This document shows, in pieces, positions 49,753 through 62,600 of a stretch of 64,000 bases of DNA. Made by a program: the position numbers and the translations under genes. The number at the start of each line of letters is the position of its first letter. Within the stretch, counting starts at the first letter, position 1. The stretch is taken from positions 124,001 to 188,000 of the forward strand of contig NW_026570397.1 of assembly GCF_019649055.1 (NCBI RefSeq). The letters are read 5' to 3'. A model generated the notes under the pieces. That model was not told the origin of the DNA. It ran no database searches and worked only from the letters and a program-made list of their open reading frames with translations. Source of the stretch: Paramacrobiotus metropolitanus (Eukaryota > Tardigrada > Eutardigrada > Parachela > Macrobiotidae).

Positions 49753-52700
49753 TTTCACCAAACCCGCCAATTTTATCTTTATGAAGCACCAATTCCAAAA
49801 TTAAGCAAAAACGTTTTCCTATGTAAAAGAACGCGGGGAATCGGACGCCGCAAAAATCAGACAGAAAAAACGCCATCTGACTGGTTTTGACCTGCTGACA
49901 TAAAAAATTTCACCAAACCCGCCAATTTTATCTTTATGAAGCACCAATTCCAAAATTAAGCAAAAACGTTTTCCTATGTAAAAGAACGCGGGGAATCGGA
50001 CGCCGCAAAAATCAGACAGAAAAAACGCCATCTGACTGGTTTTTGACTCGCTGACAAGTAAAAAATTTCACCAAACCCGCCAATTTTATCTTTATGAAGC
50101 ACCAATTCCAAAATTAAGCAAAAACGTTTTCCTATGTAAAAGAACGCGGGGAATCGGACGCCGCAAAAATCAGACAGAAAAAACGCCATCTGACTGGTTT
50201 TTGACTCGCTGACAAGTAAAAAATTTCACCAAACCCGCCAATTTTATCTTTATGAAGCACCAATTCCAAAATTGGGCAAAAACGTTTTCCTATGTAAAAG
50301 AACGCGGGGAATCGGACGCCGCAAAAATCAGACAGAAAAAACGCCATCTGACTGGTTTTTGACTCGCTGACATATAAAAAAATTTCACCAAACCCGCCAA
50401 TTTTATCTTTATGAAGCACCAATTCCAAAATTAAGCAAAAAACGTTTTCCTATGTAAAAGAACGCGGGGAATCGGACGCCGTAAAAATGAGACAGAAAAA
50501 ACGCCATCTGACTGGTTTTTGACTCGCTGACAAGTAAAAAAATTTCACCAAACCCGCCAATTTTATCTTTATGAAGCACCAATTCCAAAATTAAGCGAAA
50601 AACGTTTTCCTATGTAAAAGAACGCGGGGAATCGGACGCCGCAAAAATCAGACAGAAAAAACGCCATCTGACTGGTTTTTGACTCGCTGACAAGTAAAAA
50701 ATTTCACCAAACCCGCCAATTTTATCTTTATGAAGCACCAATTCCAAAATTAAGCAAAAACGTTTTCCTATGTAAAAGAACGCGGGGAATCGGACGCCGC
50801 AAAAATCAGACAGAAAAAACGCCATCTGACTGGTTTTTGACTCGCTGACAAGTAAAAAAATTTCACCAAACCCGCCAATTTTATCTTTATGAAGCACCAA
50901 TTCCAAAATTAAGCAAAAACGTTTTCCTATGTAAAAGAACGCGGGGAATCGGACGCCGTAAAAATCAGACAGAAAAAACGCCATCTGACTGGTTTTTGAC
51001 TCGCTGACAAGTAAAAAATTTCACCAAACCCGCCAATTTTATCTTTATGAAGCACCAATTCCAAAATTGGCAAAAACGTTTTCCTATGTAAAAGAACGCG
51101 GGGAATTGGATTCCGCAAAAATCAGACAGAAAAAACGCCATCTGGACGGTTTTTTTCTCGCTGACAAGAGAAAAAAATTTTACCAAACCCGCCAATTTTA
51201 TCTTTATGAAGCACCAATTCCAAAATTAAGCAAAAACGTTTTCCTATGTAAAAGAACGCGGGGAATCGGACGCCGCAAAAATCAGACAGAAAAAACGCCA
51301 TCTGACTGGTTTTTGACTCGCTGACAAGTAAAAAATTTCACCAAACCCGCCAATTTTATCTTTATGAAGCACCAATTCCAAAATTAAGCAAAAACGTTTT
51401 CCTATGTAAAAGAACGCGGGGAATCGGACGCCGCAAAAATCAGACAGAAAAAACGCCATCTGACTGGTTTTTGACTCGCTGACATATAAAAAAATTTCAC
51501 CAAACCCGCCAATTTTATCTTTATGAAGCACCAATTCCAAAATTAAGCAAAAAACGTTTTCCTATGTAAAAGAACGCGGGGAATCGGACGCCGCAAAAAT
51601 CAGACAGAAAAAACGCCATCTGACTGGTTTTTGACTCGCTGACAAGTAAAAAAATTTCACCAAACCCGCCAATTTTATCTTTATGAAGCACCAATTCCAA
51701 AATTAAGCGAAAAACGTTTTCCTATGTAAAAGAACGCGGGGAATTGGACTCCGCAAAAATCAGACAGAAAAAACGCCATCTGGACGGTTTTTGGCTCGCT
51801 GACAAGTAAAAAATTTTTACCAAACCCGCCAATTTTATCTTTATGAAGCACCAATTCCAAAATTAAGCAAAAAACGTTTTCCTATGTAAAAGAACGCGGG
51901 AATCGGACGCCGTAAAAATGAGACAGAAAAAACGCCATCTGACTGGTTTATGACTCGCTGACAAGTAAAAAAATTTCACCAAACCCGCCAATTTTATCTT
52001 TATGAAGCACCAATTCCAAAATTAAGCGAAAAACGTTTTCCTATGTAAAAGAACGCGGGGAATCGGACGCCGCAAAAATCAGACAGAAAAAACGCCATCT
52101 GACTGGTTTTTGACTCGCTGACATATAAAAAAATTTCACCAAACCCGCCAATTTTATCTTTATGAAGCACCAATTCCAAAATTAAGCAAAAAACGTTTTC
52201 CTATGTAAAAGAACGCGGGGAATCGGACGCCGCAAAAATCAGACAGAAAAAACGCCATCTGACTGGTTTTTGACTCGCTGACAAGTAAAAAATTTCACCA
52301 AACCCGCCAATTTTATCTTTATGAAGCACCAATTCCAAAATTAAGCAAAAAACGTTTTCCTATGTAAAAGAACGCGGGGAATCGGACGCCGCAAAAATCA
52401 GACAGAAAAAACGCCATCTGACTGGTTTCTGACTCGCTGACAAGTAAAAAAATTTCACCAAACCCGCCAATTTTATCTTTATGAAGCACCAATTCCAAAA
52501 TTAAGCGAAAAACGTTTCCCTATGTAAAAGAACGCGGGGAATCGGACGCCGCAAAAATCAGACAGAAAAAACGCCATCTGACTGGTTTTTGACTCGCTGA
52601 CATATAAAAAAATTTCACCAAACCCGCCAATTTTATCTTTATGAAGCACCAATTCCAAAATTAAGCGAAAAACGTTTTCCTATGTAAAAGAACGCGGGGA

Positions 52701-55700
52701 ATCGGACGCCGCAAAAATCAGACAGAAAAAACGCCATCTGACTGGTTTTTGACTCGCTGACAAGTAAAAAAATTTCACCAAACCCGCCAATTTTATCTTT
52801 ATGAAGCACCAATTCCAAAATTAAGCAAAAACGTTTTCCTATGTAAAAGAACGCGGGGAATCGGACGCCGCAAAAATCAGACAGAAAAAACGCCATCTGA
52901 CTGGTTTTTGGCTCGCTGACAAGTAAAAAATTTTTTTACCAAACCCGCCAATTTTATCTTTATGAAGCACCAATTCCAAAATTAAGCAAAAACGTTTTCC
53001 TATGTAAAAGAACGCGGGGAATCGGACGCCGTAAAAATGAGACAGTAAAAACGCCATCTGACTGGTTTTTGACTCGCTGACATGTGAAAAAATTTCACCA
53101 AACCCGCCAATTTTGTCTTTATGAAGCACTAATTCCAAAATTGGTCAAAAAACGTTTTCCTATGTAAAAGAACGCGGGAATCGGACGCCGCAAAAATCAG
53201 ACAGAAAAAACGCCATCTGACTGGTTTTTGACTCGCTGACATATAAAAAAATTTCACCAAACCCGCCAATTTTATCTTTATGAAGCACCAATTCCAAAAT
53301 TAAGCAAAAAACGTTTTCCTATGTAAAAGAACGCGGGGAATCGGACGCCGCAAAAATCAGACAGAAAAAACGCCATCTGACTGGTTTTTGACTCGCTGAC
53401 AGAGAAAAAAATTTCACCAAACCCGCCAATTTTATCTTTATGAAGCACCAATTCCAAAATTAAGCGAAAAACGTTTCCCTATGTAAAAGAACGCGGGGAA
53501 TCGGACGCCGCAAAAATCAGACAGAAAAAACGCCATCTGACTGGTTTTTGGCTCGCTGACAAGTAAAAAATTTCACCAAACCCGCCAATTTTATCTTTAT
53601 GAAGCACCAATTCCAAAATTAAGCAAAAACGTTTTCCTATGTAAAAGAACGCGGGGAATCGGACGCCGCAAAAATCAGACAGAAAAACGCCATCTGACTG
53701 GTTTTTGACTCGCTGACAAGTAAAAAATTTCACCAAACCCGCCAATTTTATCTTTATGAAGCACCAATTCCAAAATTAAGCAAAAACGTTTTCCTATGTA
53801 AAAGAACGCGGGGAATCGGACGCCAAAAATCAGACAGAAAAAACGCCATCTGACTGGTTTTTGACTCGCTGACAAGTAAAAAATTTCACCAAACCCGCCA
53901 ATTTTATCTTTATGAAGCACCAATTCCAAAATTAAGCAAAAACGTTTTCCTATGTAAAAGAACGCGGGGAATCGGACGTACAAAAATCAGACAGAAAAAA
54001 CGCCATCTGACTGGTTTTTGACTCGCTGACAAGTAAAAAATTTCACCAAACCCGCCAATTTTATCTTTATGAAGCACCAATTCCAAAATTAAGCAAAAAC
54101 GTTTTCCTATGTAAAAGAACGCGGGGAATCGGACGCCGCAAAAATCAGACAGAAAAAACGCCATCTGACTGGTTTTTGACTCGCTGACAAGTAAAAAATT
54201 TCACCAAACCCGCCAATTTTATCTTTATGAAGCACCAATTCCAAAATTAAGCAAAAAACGTTTTCCTATGTAAAAGAACGCGGGGAATCGGACGCCGCAA
54301 AAATCAGACAGAAAAAACGCCATCTGACTGGTTTTTGACTCGCTGACATATAAAAAAATTTCACCAAACCCGCCAATTTTATCTTTATGAAGCACCAATT
54401 CCAAAATTAAGCAAAAACGTTTTCCTATGTAAAAGAACGCGGGGAATCGGACGCCGCAAAAATCAGACAGAAAAAACGCCATCTGACTGGTTTTTGACTC
54501 GCAGACAAGTAAAAAAAAATTTCACCAAACCCGCCAATTTTATCTTTATGAAGCACTAATTCCAAAACTAATCAAAAAACGTTTTCCTATGTAAAAGAAC
54601 GCGGGGAATCGGACGCCGCAAAAATCAGACAGAAAAAACGCCATCTGACTGGTTTTTGACTCGCTGACAACTAAAAAATTTTACCAAACCCGCCAATTTT
54701 ATCTTTATGAAGCACCAATTCCAAAATTAAGCAAAAAACGTTTTCCTATGTAAAAGAACGCGGGGAATCGGACGCCGCAAAAATCAGACAGAAAAAACGC
54801 CATCTGACTGGTTTTTGACTCGCTGACAATATAAAAAAATTTCACCAAACCCGCCAATTTTATCTTTATGAAGCACCAATTCCAAAATTAAGCAAAAACG
54901 TTTTCCTATGTAAAAGAACGCGGGAATCGGACGCCGTAAAAATGAGACAGAAAAAACGCCATCTGACTGGTTTTTGGCTCGCTGACAAGTAAAAAATTTT
55001 TTTACCAAACCCGCCAATTTTATCTTTATGAAGCACCAATTCCAAAATTAAGCAAAAAACGTTTTCCTATGTAAAAGAACGCGGGGAATCGGACGCCGGA
55101 AAAATCAGACAGAAAAAACGCCATCTGACTGGTTTTTGACTCAGTGACATGTGAAAAAATTTCACCAAACCCGCCAATTTTGTCTTTATGAAGCACCAAT
55201 TCCAAAATTGGCAAAAACGTTTTCCTATGTAAAAGAACGCGGGAATCGGACGCCAAAAATCAGACAGAAAAAACGCCATCTGACTGGTTTTTGACTCGCT
55301 GACAAGTAAAAAATTTCACCAAACCCGCCAATTTTATCTTTATGAAGCACCAATTCCAAAATTAAGCAAAAACGTTTTCCTATGTAAAAGAACGCGGGGA
55401 ATCGGACGCCGCAAAAATCAGACAGAAAAAACGCCATCTGACTGGTTTTTGACTCGCTGACAGTAAAAAATTTCACCAAACCCGCCAATTTTATCTTTAT
55501 GAAGCACCAATTCCAAAATTAAGCAAAAAACGTTTTCCTATGTAAAAAACGGGGAATCGGACGCCGCAAAAATCAGACAGAAAAAACGCCATCTGACTGG
55601 TTTTTGGCTCGCTGACAAGTAAAAAATTTTTTTACCAAACCCGCCAATTTTATCTTTATGAAGCACCAATTCCAAAATTAAGCAAAAACGTTTTCCTATG

Positions 55701-56620
55701 TAAAAGAACGCGGGGAATCGGACGCCGTAAAAATGAGACAGTAAAAACGCCATCTGACTGGTTTTGACTCGCTGACAAGTAAAAAATTTCACCAAACCCG
55801 CCAATTTTATCTTTATGAAGCACCAATTCCAAAATTAAGCGAAAAACGTTTCCCTATGTAAAAGAACGCGGGGAATCGGACGCCGCAAAAATCAGACAGA
55901 AAAAACGCCATCTGACTGGTTTTTGACTCGCTGACAAGTAAAAAAAAATTTCACCAAACCCGCCAATTTTATCTTTATGAAGCACCAATTCCAAAATTAA
56001 GCGAAAAACGTTTTCCTATGTAAAAGAACGCGGGGAATCGGACGCCGCAAAAATCAGACAGAAAAAACGCCATCTGACTGGTTTTTGACTCGCAGACAAG
56101 TAAAAAAAAATTTCACCAAACCCGCCAATTTTATCTTTATGAAGCACCAATTCCAAAATTAAGCGAAAAACGTTTCCCTATGTAAAAGAACGCGGGGAAT
56201 CGGACGCCGCAAAAATCAGACAGAAAAAACGCCATCTGACTGGTTTTTGACTCGCAGACAAGTAAAAAAAAATTTCACCAAACCCGCCAATTTTATCTTT
56301 ATGAAGCACTAATTCCAAAACTAATCAAAAAACGTTTTCCTATGTAAAAGAACGCGGGGAATCGGACGCCGCAAAAATCAGACAGAAAAAACGCCATCTG
56401 ACTGGTTTTTGACTCGCTGACATATAAAAAAATTTCACCAAACCCGCCAATTTTATCTTTATGAAGCACCAATTCCAAAATTAAGCAAAAAACGTTTTCC
56501 TATGTAAAAGAACGCGGGGAATCGGACGCCGCAAACCAGACAGAAAAAACGCCATCTGACTGGTTTTTGACTCGCTGACAAGTAAAAAATTTCACCAAAC
56601 CCGCCAATTTTATCTTTATG

Positions 56621-59600
56621 AAGCACCAATTCCAAAATTGGTCAAAAACGTTTTCCTATGTAAAAGAACGCGGGAATCGGACGCCGCAAAAATCAGACAG
56701 AAAAAACGCCATCTGACTGGTTTTTGACTCGCTGACAAGTAAAAAATTTCACCAAACCCGCCAATTTTATCTTTATGAAGCACCAATTCCAAAATTGGTC
56801 AAAAACGTTTTCCTATGTAAAAGAACGCGGGGAATCGGACGCCGCAAAAATCAGACAGAAAAACGCCATCTGACTGGTTTTGACTCGCTGACAAGTAAAA
56901 AATTTTTTACCAAACCCGCCAATTTTATCTTTATGAAGCACCAATTCCAAAATTAAGTAAAAAACGTTTTCCTATGTAAAAGAACGCGGGGAATCGGACG
57001 CCGCAAAAATCAGACAGAAAAACGCCATCTGACTGGTTTTTGACTCGCTGACATAGTAAAAAATTTCACCAAACCCGCCAATTTTATCTTTATGAAGCAC
57101 TAATTCCAAAATTGGTCAAAAAACGTTTTCCTATGTAAAAGAACGCGGGGAATCGGACGCCGCAAAAATCAGACAGAAAAAACGCCATCTGACTGGTTTT
57201 TGACTCGCTGACATATAAAAAAATTTCACCAAACCCGCCAATTTTATCTTTATGAAGCACTAATTCCAAAATTGGTCAAAAAACGTTTTCCTATGTAAAA
57301 GAACGCGGGGAATCGGACGCCGCAAAAATCAGACAGAAAAACGCCATCTGACTGGTTTTTGACTCGCTGACATATAAAAAAATTTCACCAAACCCGCCAA
57401 TTTTATCTTTATGAAGCACCAATTCCAAAATTAAGCAAAAAACGTTTTCCTATGTAAAAGAACGCGGGGAATCGGACGCCGCAAAAATCAGACAGAAAAA
57501 ACGCCATCTGACTGGTTTTTGACTCGCTGACAAGTAAAAAATTTCACCAAACCCGCCAATTTTATCTTTATGAAGCACTAATTCCAAAATTGGTCAAAAA
57601 ACGTTTTCCTATGTAAAAGAACGCGGGGAATCGGACGCCGCAAAAATCAGACAGAAAAAACGCCATCTGACTGGTTTTTGACTCGCTGACATATAAAAAA
57701 ATTTCACCAAACCCGCCAATTTTATCTTTATGAAGCACCAATTCCAAAATTGGTCAAAAACGTTTTCCTATGTAAAAGAACGCGGGGAATCGGACGCCGC
57801 AAAAATCAGACAGAAAAAACGCCATCTGACTGGTTTTTGGCTCGCTGACAAGTAAAAAATTTTTTTACCAAACCCGCCAATTTTATCTTTATGAAGCACC
57901 AATTCCAAAATTGGTCAAAAACGTTTTCCTATGTAAAAGAACGCGGGGAATCGGACGCCGCAAAAATCAGACAGAAAAAACGCCATCTGACTGGTTTTTG
58001 ACTCGCTGACAAGTAAAAAATTTCACCAAACCCGCCAATTTTATCTTTATGAAGCACCAATTCCAAAATTAGTTCAAAAACGTTTTCCTATGTAAAAGAA
58101 CGCGGGGAATCGGACGCCGCAAAAATCAGACAGAAAAACGCCATCTGACTGGTTTTTGACTCGCTGACAAGTAAAAAATTTCACCAAACCCGCCAATTTT
58201 ATCTTTATGAAGCACCAATTCCAAAATTAAGCCAAAAACGTTTTCCTATGTAAAAGAACGCGGGAATCGGACGCCGCAAAAATCAGACAGAAAAACGCCA
58301 TCTGACTGGTTTTTGACTCGCTGACAAGTAAAAAATTTACCAAACCCGCCAATTTTATCTTTATGAAGCACCAATTCCAAAATTGGTCAAAAACGTTTTC
58401 CTATGTAAAAGAACGCGGGGAATCGGACGCCGCAAAGTTCAGACAGAAAAAACGCCATCTGACTGGTTTTTGACTCGCTGACATATAAAAAAATTTCACC
58501 AAACCCGCCAATTTTATCTTTATGAAGCACCAATTCCAAAATTGGTCAAAAACGTTTTCCTATGTAAAAGAACGCGGGGAATCGGACGCCGCAAAAATCA
58601 GACAGAAAAAACGCCATCTGACTGGTTTTGACTCGCTGACATATAAAAAATTTCACCAAACCCGCCAATTTTATCTTTATGAAGCACCAATTCCAAAATT
58701 GGTCAAAAACGTTTTCCTATGTAAAAGAACGCGGGGAATCGGACGCCGCAAAAATCAGACAGAAAAACGCCATCTGACTGGTTTTTGACTCGCTGACAAG
58801 TAAAAAATTTCACCAAACCCGCCAATTTTATCTTTATGAAGCACTAATTCCAAAATTAAGACCAAAAACGTTTTCCTATGTAAAAGAACGCGGGGAATCG
58901 GACGCCGCAAAATCAGACAGAAAAAACGCCATCTGACTGGTTTTTGACTCGCTGACAAGTAAAAAATTTCACCAAACCCGCCAATTTTATCTTTATGAAG
59001 CACCAATTCCAAAATTGGTCAAAAAACGTTTTCCTATGTAAAAGAACGCGGGGAATCGGACGCCGCAAAAATCAGACAGAAAAACGCCATCTGACTGGTT
59101 TTTGACTCGCTGACAAGTAAAAAATTTCACCAAACCCGCCAATTTTATCTTTATGAAGCACCAATTCCAAAATTGGTCAAAAACGTTTTCCTATGTAAAA
59201 GAACGCGGGGAATCGGACGCCGTAAAAATGAGACAGAAAAAACGCCATCTGACTGGTTTTTGACTCGCTGACAAGTAAAAAATTTTACCAAACCCGCCAA
59301 TTTTATCATTATGAAGCACCAATTCCAAAATTAGTCAAAAACGTTTTCCTATGTAAAAGAACGCGGGGAATCGGACGCCGCAAAAATCAGACAGAAAAAA
59401 CGCCATCTGACTGGTTTTTGACTCGCTGACAAGTAAAAAATTTCACCAAACCCGCCAATTTTATCTTTATGAAGCACCAATTCCAAAATTGGTCAAAAAA
59501 CGTTTTCCTATGTAAAAGAACGCGGGGAATCGGACGCCGCAAAAATCAGACAGAAAAAACGCCATCTGACTGGTTTTTGACTCGCTGACAAGTAAAAAAA

Positions 59601-62600
59601 TTTCACCAAACCCGCCAATTTTATCTTTATGAAGCACTAATTCCAAAATTGGTCAAAAAACGTTTTCCTATGTAAAAGAACGCGGGGAATCGGACGCCGC
59701 AAAATCAGACAGAAAAAACGCCATCTGACTGGTTTTTGACTCGCTGACATATAAAAAAATTTCACCAAACCCGCCAATTTTATCTTTATGAAGCACCAAT
59801 TCCAAAATTGGTCAAAAACGTTTTCCTATGTAAAAGAACGCGGGGAATCGGACGCCGCAAAAATCAGACAGAAAAAACGCCATCTGACTGGTTTTTGACT
59901 CGCTGACAAGTAAAAAAATTTCACCAAACCCGCCAATTTTATCTTTATGAAGCACTAATTCCAAAATTGGTCAAAAACGTTTTCCTATGTAAAAGAACGC
60001 GGGGAATCGGACGCCGCAAAAATCAGACAGAAAAAACGCCATCTGACTGGTTTTTGACTCGCTGACAAGTAAAAAATTTTTTCACCAAACCCGCCAATTT
60101 TATCTTTATGAAGCACCAATTCCAAAATTGAGCAAAAAACGTTTTCCTATGTAAAAGAACGCGGGGAATCGGACGCCGCAAAAATCAGACAGAAAAAACG
60201 CCATCTGACTGGTTTTTGACTCGCTGACAAGTAAAAAATTTCACCAAACCCGCCAATTTTATCTTTATGAAGCACTAATTCCAAAATTGGTCAAAAAACG
60301 TTTTCCTATGTAAAAGAACGCGGGGAATCGGACGCCGCAAAAATCAGACAGAAAAACGCCATCTGACTGGTTTTGCTTCGCTGACATGTAAAAAATTTTT
60401 ACCAAACCCGCCAATTTTATCTTTATGAAGCACCAATTCCAAAATTGGTCAAAAACGTTTTCCTATGTAAAAGAACGCGGGGAATCGGACGCCGCAAAAA
60501 TCAGACAGAAAAAACGCCATCTGACTGGTTTTTGACTCGCTGACATAGAAAAAAATTTCACCAAACCCGCCAATTTTATCTTTATGAAGCACTAATTCCA
60601 AAATTGGTCAAAAACGTTTTCCTATGTAAAAGAACGCGGGGAATCGGACGCCGCAAAAATCAGACAGAAAAAACGCCATCTGACTGGTTTTTGACTCGCT
60701 GACAAGTAAAAAATTTCACCAAACCCGCCAATTTTATCTTTATGAAGCACTAATTCCAAAATTGGTCAAAAAACGTTTTCCTATGTAAAAGAACGCGGGG
60801 AATCGGACGCCGCAAAAATCAGACAGAAAAAACGCCATCTGACTGGTTTTTGACTCGCTGACAAGTAAAAAATTTCACCAAACCCGCCAATTTTATCTTT
60901 ATGAAGCACTAATTCCAAAATTGGTCAAAAACGTTTTCCTATGTAAAAGAACGCGGGGAATCGGACGCCGCAAAAATCAGACAGAAAAAACGCCATCTGA
61001 CTGGTTTTTGACTCGCTGACATATAAAAAATTTCACCAAACCCGCCAATTTTATCTTTATGAAGCACTAATTCCAAAATTGGTCAAAAAACGTTTTCCTA
61101 TGTAAAAGAACGCGGGGAATCGGACGCCGCAAAAATCAGACAGAAAAAACGCCATCTGACTGGTTTTTGACTCGCTGACAAGTAAAAAATTTCACCAAAC
61201 CCGCCAATTTTATCTTTATGAAGCACTAATTCCAAAATTGGTCAAAAACGTTTTCCTATGTAAAAGAACGCGGGGAATCGGACGCCGTAAAAATGAGACA
61301 GTAAAAACGCCATCTGACTGGTTTTTGACTCGCTGACAAGTAAAAAATTTCACCAAACCCGCCAATTTTATCTTTATGAAGCACTAATTCCAAAATTGGT
61401 CAAAAACGTTTTCCTATGTAAAAGAACGCGGGGAATCGGACGCCGCAAAAATCAGACAGAAAAACGCCATCTGACTGGTTTTTGGCTCGCTGACAAGTAA
61501 AAAATTTTTTTACCAAACCCGCCAATTTTATCTTTATGAAGCACCAATTCCAAAATTGGTCAAAAACGTTTTCCTATGTAAAAGAACGCGGGGAATCGGA
61601 CGCCGTAAAAATGAGACAGAAAAAACGCCATCTGACTGGTTTTTGGCTCGCTGACAAGTAAAAAATTTTTTTACCAAACCCGCCAATTTTATCTTTATGA
61701 AGCACTAATTCCAAAATTGGTCAAAAAACGTTTTCCTATGTAAAAGAACGCGGGGAATCGGACGCCGCAAAAATCAGACAGAAAAAACGCCATCTGACTG
61801 GTTTTTGACTCGCTGACAAGTAAAAAAAAATTTCACCAAACCCGCCAATTTTATCTTTATGAAGCACTAATTCCAAAATTGGTCAAAAAACGTTTTCCTA
61901 TGTAAAAGAACGCGTGGAATCGGACGCCGCAAAGTTCAGACAGAAAAAACGCCATCTGACTGGTTTTTGACTCGCTGACATATAAAAAAATTTCACCAAA
62001 CCCGCCAATTTTATCTTTATGAAGCACTAATTCCAAAATTGGTCAAAAACGTTTTCCTATGTAAAAGAACGCGGGGAATCGGACGCCGTAAAAATGAGAC
62101 AGAAAAAACGCCATTTGACTGGTTTATGACTCGCTGACAAGTAAAAAAATTTCACCAAACCCGCCAATTTTATCTTTATGAAGCACCAATTCCAAAATTG
62201 GTCAAAAACGTTTTCCTATGTAAAAGAACGCGGGGAATCGGACGCCGCAAAAATCAGACAGAAAAAACGCCATCTGACTGGTTTTTGGCTCGCTGACAAG
62301 TAAAAAATTTTTTTACCAAACCCGCCAATTTTGTCTTTATGAAGCACTAATTCCAAAATTGGTCAAAAAACGTTTTCCTATGTAAAAGAACGCGGGGAAT
62401 CGGACGCCGCAAAAATCAGACAGAAAAAACGCCATCTGACTGGTTTTTGACTCGCTGACAAGTAAAAAATTTCACCAAACCCGCCAATTTTATCTTTATG
62501 AAGCACTAATTCCAAAATTGGTCAAAAAACGTTTTCCTATGTAAAAGAACGCGGGGAATCGGACGCCGCAAAAATCAGACAGAAAAAACGCCATCTGACT

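Larger units (their letters stand above)
29190..56620. repeat. Satellite zone B (central variants)
   Basis: AAAATTAAGCAAAA first appears near 29190. It mixes with zone A forms until about 32.9 kb, then dominates. CAGACAG replaces CAGACTT almost everywhere, except in copies with AACGAGACTT (for example near 42535, 45700 and 46340). From about 40 kb the GACTCGCTGACAAG ending becomes common. The zone contains most of the linked variant haplotypes and the dimeric stretch at 47262-47957. Confidence 0.8.

Noticed and set aside
22391-59012. Dozens of antisense open frames of 60-204 codons in the satellite
   Set aside because: They are translations of the same 158-bp unit, which happens to lack stops in some frames. 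They break wherever a run changes length and have no start context or domain.
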